Shown: positions 41,957 to 52,697 of the stretch, in pieces
How the letters are laid out: every line of letters starts with the position of its first letter
How positions within the stretch are numbered: position 1 is the stretch's first letter
NCBI GenBank assembly: GCA_963210315.1
Contig: OY723301.1
Coordinates: 1,054,001 to 1,118,000, forward strand
Direction of reading: 5' to 3'
DNA length: 64,000 bases
From: Rhynchopus euleeides
Taxonomy: Eukaryota > Euglenozoa > Diplonemea > Diplonemida > Diplonemidae
Notes under the pieces: model-generated
Databases searched by the model: none
What the model saw: the letters and a program-made list of their open reading frames with translations, nothing else
Told to the model about the DNA's origin: nothing
Made by a program: the position numbers and the translations under genes

Positions 41957-43060
41957 TCAGTGGTCGTAGCAGTTGTCCTGGATCTGCCGCCACGCCACCC
42001 GGAAGTGCTTCGCAAACAGGGCCTTGTCGTTCATGAACTCGCGCACAATCTTGCGCAGGCGCCTGTCGTGCCGCAGCACCATGTCGATCGGCAGCATCAC
42101 GAAGCGCAGACCGGGGCCTCCCTTGTACTGCAGGTCAGTCCCCCACATCCGGGCCGTGTACGGTCCCCAGGCCCCCCGCTCAAGGTTGTAAAAGTACTCG
42201 TTCCCGAACACGTGGTTGTCCGCCGTCCACTGCCCCTCGTTCCCGCTGATTTCCTTGTGCATCCCCCCCATGTTGTGGGCTCCGAGGAGGCTGACGATCT
42301 TGTACAACGCGTCCTTGTCGGTGTCCAGCGAGATCCCCAGCTCCCCAAACTTCTCAAACAGGTACTTCAGCGTGTCCCGGTGGGGGAACCAGTCCTCGTT
42401 GATGCGCTTTGTGGGCATCCGGGTGTTGTCTGCGACGCACTGCTCCGCCAGCTCCGACGCCTCGTAGTCGCGCCGCCCGGGCTTGAAGTGCAGCGACGGG
42501 CTCCCCATGTACTCGAGGGCCGTGTTCCCCGCCAGCTGGTACAGGTCTGCGTACGTCACGAAGGGGTGCGCCTTCTTCACCTTCTCGAGTTTTTCCGCCG
42601 CCACGTCCAGCCCCTTGTTCTCCCCCAGGTTGTGTTCGGGACCGCCGGGCCGCAGGCACCCACCCGCACCACCGCCAATCGGCTTCAGCGCAGGGTTGTA
42701 CTGCGCCATCGAGTGCCACGCCATGCGCACCAGCAGCGGGCGGAAGGCGGCCTCCTCCTCCTCGAGCACCTCCACAATCGACTCCACCACAGGCTTGTAC
42801 TCCTTAATCGCCTCCACCACGATCCCCTCCCCACAGGGTGTCAGGGGGCCTGTGGTGGGCGGGCTGCCGCCGCGGCCGCCGAAGATAGCCTTCCCGTACT
42901 TATCCCAGATGCCGCCAGACGACTTCGACTTACCCCAGATGCCGCCATGCGACTTCGACTTCGACTTCGACTTGCCCCAAGACGACTTGCCCTTGCCCCA
43001 CAGAAACCCGTCGCACGTCCCTGCCATCACAACTAGGACAAGCAGTGTTGCCAGCTTCAT
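41957..43060 (-). CDS. Secreted class I haem peroxidase (ascorbate/cytochrome c peroxidase-like)
   Basis: 367 aa from the ATG at 43058-43060. A clear signal peptide (LATLLVLVVMAGTCDG) is followed by repeated WGKSKS units (about 21-52). The peroxidase domain has the distal triad Arg112, Trp115 and His116 (VRMAWHSM), the ADLYQLAGNTALE block, the haem-ligating His262 (SLLGAHNMGG), Trp278 sixteen residues later (as Trp179 after His163 in ascorbate peroxidase), and MLPIDMVL with the proximal Asp326. All catalytic positions are kept. Class I peroxidases remove hydrogen peroxide and are normally plastid, mitochondrial or cytosolic. A secretory signal here suggests an endomembrane or extracellular role, or the first step of import into a complex plastid. 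Confidence 0.88.
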   Translation of the reverse strand: MKLATLLVLVVMAGTCDGFLWGKGKSSWGKSKSKSKSHGGIWGKSKSSGGIWDKYGKAIFGGRGGSPPTTGPLTPCGEGIVVEAIKEYKPVVESIVEVLEEEEAAFRPLLVRMAWHSMAQYNPALKPIGGGAGGCLRPGGPEHNLGENKGLDVAAEKLEKVKKAHPFVTYADLYQLAGNTALEYMGSPSLHFKPGRRDYEASELAEQCVADNTRMPTKRINEDWFPHRDTLKYLFEKFGELGISLDTDKDALYKIVSLLGAHNMGGMHKEISGNEGQWTADNHVFGNEYFYNLERGAWGPYTARMWGTDLQYKGGPGLRFVMLPIDMVLRHDRRLRKIVREFMNDKALFAKHFRVAWRQIQDNCYDH

Positions 43061-43833
43061 GGTGCGGCCTGGAGTGTGAAAGTAAATAAAGGCAAAACCT
43101 GCGGCGGTGGGGGCATGGCGTGGTGTGGACGCACGCCATCGCTGAAAACCTCACAGCAAATCAATTTTATGAAGGGGGGTGGACCAACCCCCCTCTCGGG
43201 GGCGTTCGGGCATTCGTTATCCTCTCTCGTTTCGTTCGCCACCCCGCCCTCTGGGCCTCATCGGGCGGGGACAGGGTATAGGAGGATCGCAACGTGCATC
43301 ACCCCACGCAGGCACCCCCACCACCTGATGGGCGGGTGGCCGCGGAGGCAGATGGTCAGCGTCTTGAGGGGAAGTGGGCGCAGGGGTCGGGGGTGGAGAA
43401 CGGATAAGACAATGCAGGGGGGGCAAGCCCTCCCCTGGGGGGGACTCGTCTGGACACGGGGGAGAGGTGGGAGCGAGTTCCCCCCTCGCTCAGCAGATAA
43501 AGCTGTCGAGCTCTCGCCCTCACACTATCACAAAAACAGCTGAATAGGCGGCACTGGCTCTTGTGTAACGAGTTGAGTTGCATGCACAGAGAGCTAGGGC
43601 GCATTCGTATGATTCTGTTCTCTCACTCATGCATGGGGGGGGGGGGGGCCCGGAGGGGTGCATGGTGACAGGGAGGTATATATACAAGCCAGAACACATC
43701 GAAGACCTGGCTAATGCCACCTACATAGCGCCTGACACCCACCGGATGACGTGGTTGGCAAGCAACATGCATTGCAACCCTCAGATGTGGTGTGTTGGGG
43801 CATTTTCTTTTCCAACCTCCCACACAGTGGCAC
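43061..43833. other. Intergenic; no gene seen
   Basis: A G-run lies at 43636-43648. The remainder has only low-complexity frames. Confidence 0.5.
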
Positions 43834-44028
43834 TGTACGGTACCAAACGGTGGCACAAAATTTAGGTACCCCAATTCGGGCACCTGAGGTGCCCGGAATG
43901 GTGGAAAAGTGGGGTTCGATGGGTTTCCGGACCGATCTGGGGGGGTTTGGAGGGTTTACGGGGGCTTTGGGGCCTCTGCGCCGGTTTTTTGAAAAATCGT
44001 GTTTGTCACCCCCATTTGACCCCCCCTA
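43834..44028. mobile_element. Solitary long terminal repeat of a TA-bordered transposon
   Basis: Read inward from the right, it begins TAGGGGGGGTCAAATGGGGG and ends TTTGTGCCACCGTTTGGTAC, the same plan as the 190-250-bp ends of the elements at 21855-23008 and 25608-27139 (TAGGG tip; GTG/TTTGGTACC near the inner border). No partner end is found nearby. Its outer TA is shared with the next element, exactly as at 27138. Confidence 0.6.
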
Positions 44029-44960
44029 GGGCAGTGAACCCAATAAACGACGTTTATTTCAGAAACCGTTTTTCAATAAACGTTAAACGTTTATAAACGC
44101 TAAACGTTTAGCGTTTATTTAGCGAAGCAGCTTGTGCCCGCACCCCACCCACATAATCTGACCTCACACACTCCCACACGATTCTGGTGGCAGAAAGTGC
44201 CCAATATGCTCCGGAAACTCAATTCCGCCCACTCCCAGGGGGTGGTATGCCCCCGACATGCCGTTTTTAGCAACCAAAATTTTTGGGACAGAACTTGTAC
44301 CTGGGCTGCACACCACAGGACACATCAAGCAGAACAAGCACACCTCAACCTGCCAGATGCACAGAAGAACTGTTGTCGTTGATTGTTCTGAAACATAACA
44401 GCTTCTCGGTGCCCTCCAGAGGCCAAAAGGCAAGCCAATATGAGGTAATCGCGCCAGGAACAGTTGTGGGAGAAGTATGGTACAGTTCGCGTCCCATTTG
44501 ACGCTGTTCTTGGGAGCTTACGGCAGCTGGGTCTGTGGCACGGCGCATCCGTTGCCAGGGAGCGCGTCCTCGGGTGTGGTGCCTCACCTGTGATCATGTG
44601 GCACAGGGACGCCATACGAGAGTCTCTCAGATGCCTCCTCTGATGGGAGGCAACTGACTGGAACAGGCACCTGGTACAGCAGGCACGGGTACAAGAAGTG
44701 GCCAGAAATAGCGCCGATGGTTTCGACCTTGCGCTTCGACATCTTGCTGTCCTCACCGCAGCGGTGCCCCCCCGCCCTGGAATTTGGGGTGTGGTGCGCT
44801 GGCCATGATGCATTATGATGTAAAGTGACTCAGTGGCAGAGCCTGCAGGGAAACGTTTATTAAGCGTTTATCTGAACGTTTATTTCCGCTCAGAATTCTG
44901 AAAAACGCTAAACGTTTATAAACGCTAAACGTTTTCAACGTTTATTTAATCACTGCCCTA
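44027..44960. mobile_element. 0.93-kb TA-bordered element, copy 2
   Basis: The ends read TAGGGCAGTGA inward at both sides, as in 27138-27916. Subterminal repeats are AATAAACG and AAACGTTTATAAACGCTAAA, different in sequence from copy 1 but built on the same inverted AACGTT core. A G-run follows the right TA. The interior (44140-44830) has no frame I can support. Confidence 0.75.
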
Positions 44961-45652
44961 GGGGGGGGGGGGAGTGGGTCCTTCGGCCGTGTGTGGTTTT
45001 CCAAAGGGTCTGCTTATTACAACTTGGGTGACACAGAGGGTGTGTGTGTGTGTGTGGCAGGAATACCAAGAACAGAAAGCGGTGGTATCGTACCCCCCCC
45101 CCTCGCTTGTTCGAGAAATACCCCCGAGACGACGGGCCAGGATAATAAAAACAGCACTGAACTACGTTCCGTTGGGCGTCACACTCTTGCCGCAAGGGGT
45201 TGTGTGTCGAGGGGGGTGTGTGTCCCTGTGAAAGGCGCATGAAGGTGTGTCAACCCCTAAATCTTCAGCCGGGGGGGTTTTCCTTCGTTGCTTCGTTCCT
45301 TCGGAGAACTTCCGCTAAACGCTTCGCCGCTTGTAACCAGCAATAGTAAGCCGGAGGAGAAAGAGAGGGATAAAGAGAGCTTGCTCTGCAGGCAGTGGCT
45401 GCTTGGGTAGGAAGGCCTCCTCTGTGCAAACGCAAGAGAGTGCATGTGTGTGTGCAGCCGACGTTGCCTCGCAGTGGAGATCGCAATCAACAGCAGGGGG
45501 CCGTGTGATATCCGCGATGATTTCTCTCCAACTGCCACTAAACCAAACATCTACGTGCCTTTGCGCACGCGACCGCCATGGCACACGTAAACAAATGCCT
45601 CCCACACACCGCTTCATCCTCTGCCGATCTTAGGATATTAGGATCGCCACCA
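44961..45652. other. Intergenic with GT microsatellite
   Basis: A G-run at 44961-44972 and a (GT)n tract at about 45040-45055. No gene seen. Confidence 0.5.
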
Positions 45653-46207
45653 TCACAGCTCATCGCCAGGGCGACGGATCCCGAAATGGCGGACCTGGTG
45701 CTCGTGGAGATCGTAGTCCTCGTGGATGTCGTCGTGGTGGGGGTCCAAGGAATACCCACTCTCGCAGTGCTTCAGCAGGTCACGGCAGAGGATCTTGTGC
45801 AGCTGGTGCCTCTCGTTCTGCAGGTAGTACGGCGAGAGGACGACCATCATGTAGTGGGTCTTCACCAGATGGTCGTTAATGTAGCGCAGCATGTGTTCCT
45901 CCGGCTTGGAGGATCTGGTCTCACGCCTGTCCCACTGGTCCAGCTCCTTGTTGTAGGCGAAGCCGTGCGACACCATGTCCAGCACCTGCGGCAGGAGGAG
46001 GCCCGCGTCGTTGACGTGGTGCCCCTCACCCGCCGCGATCACCTTGTAGAGGCTTTCCACCACAGCGCTGCACGCCGCGCAGTTCCCCGTCAGCCCCTCG
46101 GCGTGGATCTTAGCCTCGATCAGGTCAGCCATGGTCCGGGAGCTCTGCGAGCTGGCAGGGCCCAGACACGCCAACACACACAGCACCACAAGGGGCAGGC
46201 GGTGCAT
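45653..46207 (-). CDS. Canopy-like (DUF3456) ER-lumen protein
   Basis: 184 aa. I chose the ATG at 46205-46207 because it begins a signal peptide (LPLVVLCVLACLGPASS) and follows CCTCTCACAG, a likely trans-splice acceptor; an upstream in-frame ATG at 46249 would lie before that acceptor. The mature part is saposin-like: Cys43-x2-Cys46 (GNCAACSAVVESLYKVI) and Cys141-x6-Cys148 (KILCRDLLKHC), the pattern of canopy/MSAP proteins, which help fold or export membrane proteins. It ends RPGDEL; GDEL resembles the KDEL/HDEL retrieval signal but is not classical. Confidence 0.72.
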   Translation of the reverse strand: MHRLPLVVLCVLACLGPASSQSSRTMADLIEAKIHAEGLTGNCAACSAVVESLYKVIAAGEGHHVNDAGLLLPQVLDMVSHGFAYNKELDQWDRRETRSSKPEEHMLRYINDHLVKTHYMMVVLSPYYLQNERHQLHKILCRDLLKHCESGYSLDPHHDDIHEDYDLHEHQVRHFGIRRPGDEL

Positions 46208-47617
46208 TGTGCCACGAGGGGTCGTCTGTGAGAGGTGCCTGAGTGGCATAGTTGAGAGAGCTGTGCTCGCAAAACGCAGCCGCGGTGTTCCTCAGGGTAG
46301 TGTGAGGGGAGGGGTGGGGGTGAGGGTGAGGTGAGGGTGGGGGTGGGCGGGCTTGCTATCCGTATCTTCACTGTCAGAATCTTGTGCGGCGTTTCCTTTC
46401 TGCTGGCGGAAGTGCACCGCCACAGTCCTCCGGTGCAAGATATACTGTGTTTCAACTAACTGGGATCTTCTTTTCGCACCTGGTATCCTGATTGGATTCG
46501 CCCCGTCACGGCACAGACACTGCTGATGTGTGCGTGGTTTTCGCACACGCGGACATTCTGAAGACTGGCAGCACTGTCTGGCATCCTGCACGCGACACCA
46601 TTCGTAATGAAGAACACAACTCGGAGAGAGCAGTGTACATTATTTTTCGGGTTTCATTTTTCGGAAAAACCAGTTTGGGACAAAACACTCTCCCCCAAGC
46701 CCATTTCCTTGGCGCTGCCATTATTTTTTGGGAATCATACAAATAGGCCAAGAGAGGAAGAGTCAGGGCACCGTCAGTCAAACGAAAGCCGCACCGGATC
46801 TTGTTCGCAGCAGTGGATCACACCACCGACCGAGCTTTGAGACAGGGGGTGAATGCGACCTCAGGGGCTCTGCCAATGCGGTGGCCAACGGTTGGGATGG
46901 GGGTCTAAAGCCCAACACAACCATGCGGAACCCCCTGGAAAGGGGGATGGAAAAAAAACAGGGACAAGGCAGCGGTGGCACACAGTTGCCGTTGGGAAAC
47001 GGCAGGTACAACGTATTGCACTCACGCGCTGGGGGAGGGGGGGTATAGTATGGTAATGGGTGTCTTCGCTAGGATGGGTGAGGTATTGTTGCGTGGTGTA
47101 GTACGTGCATTTCTAACATTTTTGTGTGTGAGAAGAAAGGCTGAACGGGCACCCCCCCGCCCGTCTGCACTTGGCAGACGGGCGGGGGGGTGCCCGAATG
47201 GAAGAAGCTGGCCAGCTGCCTCTATGGCTATTGCATCGTGGGCCACCACTGGGCACACCCCGGCAAGGATATAGCGAAACACTGCTGAAAAACCGCGGGG
47301 ACTCGGGGGGAGGCAAGGGAAGGCAAATATAACAGGCGCACCACACGGGTTTCCAGAAAATAGAACCCGTGTGGGTGGGGGTGGTGAGGTGTGTGCGGCA
47401 AGGGCATGGTATACACACGCACATAAAGCAAAGCAGGGGCTTGCCAGAAAAAAAAATGCACTGCACTCACAGAGCACAGATAACGCAGACAGACTGAATA
47501 AAAAATTGGCACACGGCTAACACGAACACCCCCCCCCCCTCCTCTACACCCACCAGCCCGTCGGGTGGGGTCCATTTGGTTTGCACCTCATTTTCCCACC
47601 CCCACCCCCCAGCCCCC
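46208..47617. other. Intergenic; strong hairpin, no gene seen
   Basis: It contains GGGT-rich sequence near 46310-46345 and the 23-bp perfect hairpin at 47146-47196. A C-run lies at 47528-47541. No credible frame. Confidence 0.5.
47146..47196. repeat. Perfect 23-bp inverted repeat with 5-nt loop
   Basis: The arm 47146-47168 (CGGGCACCCCCCCGCCCGTC then TGC) is exactly complementary to 47174-47196, separated by ACTTG. It is GC-only except for three A/T pairs, so an exceptionally stable hairpin is expected in RNA or single-stranded DNA. It lies in the intergenic interval between the canopy-like and coiled-coil genes; function unknown. Confidence 0.9.
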
Positions 47618-49725
47618 TCAAGGGCTGCTCCTAAGGAGGTCCATCTTCGCGTCGATAGCCTGGAGGAGGGCGTCGGAGTTGGAGTGGAGCTCGTCGAGGG
47701 CACGCTTCGTGGCCGTGCCGTTGACGATGCCCTTCTCCGCGAGGGATATCAACGCGGTGTCGTTCCACCCCTTCCGCGCGATGTTCTTCTTCGCGATGTT
47801 GATGAGACGCATGCGGGCCTCGGTGGGCGACAGGGGCATCTCCGATGGCGGGCACGGCTGCCTGATGCAAAGCGATGCCTCGCGCATATTCTGATCCCCC
47901 TGAAGGCGAGTTTTGACATCTGGCGGCAGCACGTGTGCCTTCGAGGAGGCGTGGCTCGGCCTCCGCACACGCTTGCTGTGCTGCATGTTCCGCAAGTTCC
48001 GCAAGCCTTCTTTATTGCGCTCCTCCCGGTTGAGACACGACGGCGGCACAGGCGACAGGTGCTCATTCTGGTGGTGTGCGAAGGTGCGCAGAGGCGGCAG
48101 CATGGTGCCCTCCGCAGCACCCGACACCCCGCCGTGCATGGGCCGCTGCGTGGTGGGGGCGAACATCTCGCTGACGAAGGCGCCGTATTTCTGCTTCCGC
48201 AGCTGGTGCATATAGGGGGCGTCGCGTTTGGCCTCCTCCTCCTTCCGCCGCTCCGCCTCCTCCCGCTTCGACTTGTCCTGCAGTGCGGCGTGCGGTGTTG
48301 GCGGGGCATACACACACGACATCCTGACAACACACAAAAAGCAGAAACCATAAGCAGGCCCGCTGCACACAACCACAACATCTGAGAAGGCCATACCAGC
48401 GTCGGGGAATACATATAGGTCGGAGTCATGTTGTGCTGTTCCTTGAGGAGGTGCCGCAGCTCCTTCGTGTGGCGCGCACGGCTCTCCTGCTGCTCCTTTG
48501 TCAAATGCATCGCGTGCTGCTGCAGCTCGGTGCGCCACTCGGGGTTCTTCGAGCTCAGCTTGTCATGCGCCTGGCGGCGCTCCTTCAGACGCTCCGACAG
48601 CTGCACCTCCTCCTGGCTCTGGAAGTCATCCGCACGCCGCAGCAGCCGCAGGTGGTTGTCATCCATATGCAGCTTCGACTTGATGAGGTGCTCGCGCAGC
48701 GCCTTCTCCTTCGCCCGCTCCGCCCGCTTCTCGAGGACCCGCTCCTTCTCGAGCCGCTCGATCCGGCTCAGCCTCTCGAGACGCTGCTCCTGCTCCTCCG
48801 CCGCCTTCTCCAGATCCAGCATCAGCGCCTGCTCTTTGCTGCGCTTGCTGCCCTTCCTAGCCTTCCTCTTGACAGGCCGCCTCCGGCAGGGCCCACCACT
48901 GCTGCTCCCCACCACACGCGCAGCAACCGTATGCCGCACAGACCCTGCATCCGTCACCAGCGTCGCCCCGAAGCAGTCATCAAGGGTGAGGGTGCGCTGC
49001 GGAGCCTCGCTGAGGCGGTGCAGGTTGTCCACCATGTCCTTCTCGGCCGACCCCCGCCTGCTGTGCTGCAGGCTGGGCTCCCGTGAAGGAGGGGTGTCGG
49101 GCGGTGGGGTCGACGGCGAGGAAGAGGGGGATGCGCGCCTGCTGCTGCCGGCGGTGCCACCCCCCGCTCCTGCGGACTCCAGCAGCGGGGGTAGCGGTGA
49201 GCCGGATGGGGCAGCGCCGGCGCTGCCGGCGGGGCGCCCCGTGCCCCCAGAGGAGGCAAGGGTGGAGGCGGGGGCGGAGGAGGAGGAGGACGACGACGAG
49301 GGGTTGCGCAGCGCGTGCATCGCGTCGGCCGGCCCCTCCGGCTCGAGGGGCAGCGATTCGGCGGAGGCATACTGCAGCAGGAGGTGGTCCGCTGCGGCAG
49401 CTGCCTCGGCACTCAGCTGTGCGTGGGATCCCTTTGGGGAGGCCAGACAGCTCAGCAGGGCATGCGCTGCGTCCTCCAGGGAGGGGCGGTGTGGCCCGGA
49501 CTCGGAGTCATCCTCATCGCCCTCCTGCTGCAGCTGCAGTGGTGGTGGCGGTGGAAGCGGGAGTGGCGGTGGTGCTTCGAGCTGCGTCGGCACGTCAGGC
49601 GGTGCGTATGCCGTGGTGGTGGTGGCGGTGACCTGCAGGATTGCAACCTGCTGGACTTCATGTCTCACCAGAGCTTCGGGCGGTTTCGGCACAAAGACAC
49701 CGTCGATGTCAACGGCATGAGACAT
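47618..49725 (-). CDS. Coiled-coil protein, two exons
   Basis: Exon 1 is 49725-48413 and exon 2 is 48323-47618; the 89-nt intron (48324-48412) begins GTATTC and ends TTGTCAG. Joining gives PTYM then MSCVYAPPTP in frame and a 672-aa product. The start (49723-49725) is the first in-frame ATG; a second ATG overlapping it out of frame makes this uncertain. Residues 1-270 are Pro/Ser/Ala-rich. A long charged coiled coil follows (for example RIERLEKERVLEKRAERAKE), continuing over the splice junction (SKREEAERRKEEEAKRDAPY). The C-terminus is a compact helical segment (LINIAKKNIARKGWNDTALI). Known families with this look include cilium and cytoskeleton proteins, but I do not recognise it. Confidence 0.75.
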
Positions 49726-50526
49726 GCATCTACCGTTAGCCAAGCCACACGCGTTCAGCTCTTTGTGCAGTGCAGTGGTTGCACCGAGCGGGATCTGGTG
49801 GTGCCTCCACTGTCTGTGGATGTCACGCAGTCAGACAAACACGCCCTGTGTCCTGTGTGTCCTGTGGTGTGGAGGGAAGGATCAAGATAGACAACCACTC
49901 TTTGGGGCAGAGGGGAAGCGGGTGTGGAGTGACAGGCGAGAGGGGAGGGAGACAGGGCTCCTCCTCTTGTGGGCGAGCGGCGTGAGGGAAACGTCGCTGC
50001 CAGGGCAAATTGGTGAGAGGGGGGGTTTTGTGGGCTGCAAACTGTCCGCTCTACGACCATGCAGTCTTGACCGACAGAACTATCACACCTCTCGATGCAA
50101 ATCAACACGCAATGTGCGGCCCGTGGGCTTGGCTGGCGGTCTGCATCAACAGATCCGTGCACAGAAGGTACCCGTTTTCTGTCACATGACACATTTCTTT
50201 TTTTGACTTGTCCACCACGGCCGAGACACCAACCGACAACCAACAGCCGCCCAGATGCAGATTATGCACACACCCCCTCCGCCGGGCCAAGCGGGAGGGC
50301 CAGGGTGAGCTCAAACTCCGGAAGAAGGGGCGTTCCGACACCCTCCCCCCCACACCCCCACCCCCACCCCCATTCCCTGCAGCACACCTGCAACCCTGAG
50401 TGGCACTGCGCACGCTACAACACCTCACCCACCCACCCCGGGCCTTCAGGAAGCACGCCTTGTGACAGCGATGCTGGGGCCCCCCCCATCCATCCTCCAC
50501 TCCCATCACCCACCTCCCTGACATGG
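49726..50526. other. Intergenic; no gene seen
   Basis: No frame in this stretch is credible. Confidence 0.5.
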
Positions 50527-50895
50527 CTAATCCTTGAAGTCGTTGGGGAAGATGCGTTGGAGAAGTGCCTTCTGGTCGACAGGTGTGTCGGTGGGTATGA
50601 TAGCGGCGGATGCGATCTTGCCGCGTGCCAGAAGCTCTGCGAACAGCTTGGGGTCCTGCTCGCGGAGGCTTTCGATCGTCTCCATCTTCTTCTCCCTGAG
50701 CACCTCGCTGTTCTTCTCCTCCAGGCTCGTGGTAAGCTTCAAATACAGGTAGGAGCTGAACAGAAAACACGCGGTGAAAATCCCCGTCCGCCGGGTGTTC
50801 ACAGGCTTGAGGCTGCCTTTCTCGCGAAACTTCGACCCCTCATACCCGTGGTGGACCTGCCGGACCTGCCCAGAGTCATCCACATACTGCGGCAT
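50527..50895 (-). CDS. Small single-pass membrane protein, unknown
   Basis: 122 aa from the ATG at 50893-50895 (MPQYVDDSGQVRQVHHGYEG). One hydrophobic segment at about 43-58 (GIFTACFLFSSYLYLKL) is followed by a charged helix (EEKNSEVLREKKMETIESL) and an FPNDFKD end. The size and layout resemble accessory subunits of respiratory or other membrane complexes, but no family is recognised. Composition and the clean frame support a real gene. Confidence 0.6.
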   Translation of the reverse strand: MPQYVDDSGQVRQVHHGYEGSKFREKGSLKPVNTRRTGIFTACFLFSSYLYLKLTTSLEEKNSEVLREKKMETIESLREQDPKLFAELLARGKIASAAIIPTDTPVDQKALLQRIFPNDFKD

Positions 50896-52697
50896 CGCTA
50901 CCACCACCCACCCAGCAACACGCAGGGGGAAGGCCCGCGAGGGGGATAAAGCTGGGGCTCTTCTTACAGAGGATTGTCACCTCTGTTGCACTCTGGTGCG
51001 TTGCCTCGAGGGTGTGGGGTTGTGTGTGCACCCTGAGATGTGTAGTGTTGGCTGTGCCTCAGATGACAGTCCTGCGGCGGGATGGGGATGGTGGGGTTAC
51101 ATCAGCAGGAAAGAGCCGAGAGGGCTCGGAGGGGTGGCATCCTACCCTGTGATGTGTAGTGGGTCTTCAAACAACACTTCTGCATGGGGCTGCCGTGGGG
51201 GTGGGGGGGTGGGCGGGGATTTCCGCATCCCTGCAGGATTGTCAACAACACACAGGCTTGTCGCACCCTTATCTGGTCCCTCTGCCCCCCTTTCTTTGTG
51301 TCTTGCGAGAAGAGGGGCCGCAGAGGCCTCGCAGGTGAAACCAGAAACAAGCAGAGGGCAGGCAGTGGTTGGATTAGCGGATGGGGCATCGAACAGAAGC
51401 CTCACGAGAGACCGCTGCGCGAGACAAAAAAAATAGAATAGAAACAAGCAGAGCCTCTCCACTCTAACGGCATCGACAACCCACCCGCCTGACGTGTGAG
51501 ACAGACAGGCAGTGGCATGCACAGTGTCGCCAAAAGGCGGTATGTACTCTTCTAATGGAACAGAGACAACGAGGGGCGTTCCTTCAGATTCTCTGTTATT
51601 CTTGCTCTCTCACACACAATGTGGGCGCCTGCAGCGTCTATCCACTAAGAATGTGGTTGCCAGACACACACGCACACGCACCCCCCTCCTTTTTCCTTGT
51701 CGGGGAGGAGTTCTTTGCCTATATCTAACAATCCGGTACTGGAATATGGCCACTCAGACTCGGCAATCTACAAACTAACCAGCGGGGGAGGAGGGGGGTG
51801 GGGACCGCTGTGCCTTTTCGCAGGTTATTCGCTCTAACTCTAGATGTGGGCGATGGTGGTCTATGTGAGGGCCGCTTTTGGGTGGTCAGTCCTGTGTGCG
51901 GCTCCCGCCTGTAACCCCACTGCCCCGCGGCAACAGGCGGTTTAGTTCAGGACCCGTCCTGGGTGGGGGTGGGGGGAAGAACCTTTGCGTCTGCAAATCA
52001 GGAAGGAGAGAAACTTGGTGGGATATTCGTTGAACGCGAAAAAACACCACAACCTCAACACGCCTGCTGCGGGTGTGGTGATCCCTGCCTGATCTGCATA
52101 GCAACGTTTTTTTTCCTGTGTTGTTAGCACAACCCCAAGAAGACGAAGTGTGTACTTAGCATCACGGGCAGCCTCCCACAACGTTTTGTTTAGACCACCC
52201 CCTCCTTCAAACCCTCCAATCAGCAACGCGCGATTGTTGGCTTCTGCTGCATTCCGCATCTAGATCAGGGAGGGGACGCGGTGTTCTTTGGAGGAAACTA
52301 TCTGTGCCCCCGCTGGATCGTAAAGTGACAGCAAAACGAGACAACAAACCAATTACTGCCGAAAGTTGCTTTGTTGGAACGCAGACCCCACTCTTTGTGT
52401 ACATCACTCCCCGGTCTGATGAAGTGGTGTGAGTGGGGACGCACGATCCAGCTAAAGGCACAGAAAGTTTCCCCAGTTGGCTACGCCGAACTAACAAAAA
52501 AAGAATCATAAACGCACCCCACACACACACAGCCATTTTTTGTTGACCTCAACAGCCTTCCCTCCCTGAGATGCAGGACACTACACCCAGGACACACAGC
52601 TGCACCACACAACACGATGCCGCCAGGCGTTGCACCCAACACCTCACGGGGGACAAACACAGTTTCTTTCGTGCCCCCCCTCTGCTGCAGGGTGTCT
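50896..52697. other. Intergenic; dispersed repeat, no gene seen
   Basis: Positions 51976-52050 and 52318-52502 resemble sequences at 13716-13790 and 13367-13545 in the same orientation but opposite order. No credible gene frame is present. Confidence 0.5.

Noticed and set aside
47749-48322. Extension of the coiled-coil gene frame straight through its intron
   Set aside because: The read-through part is Arg/Ser-rich nonsense, whereas splicing 48324-48412 restores a charged coiled-coil frame.
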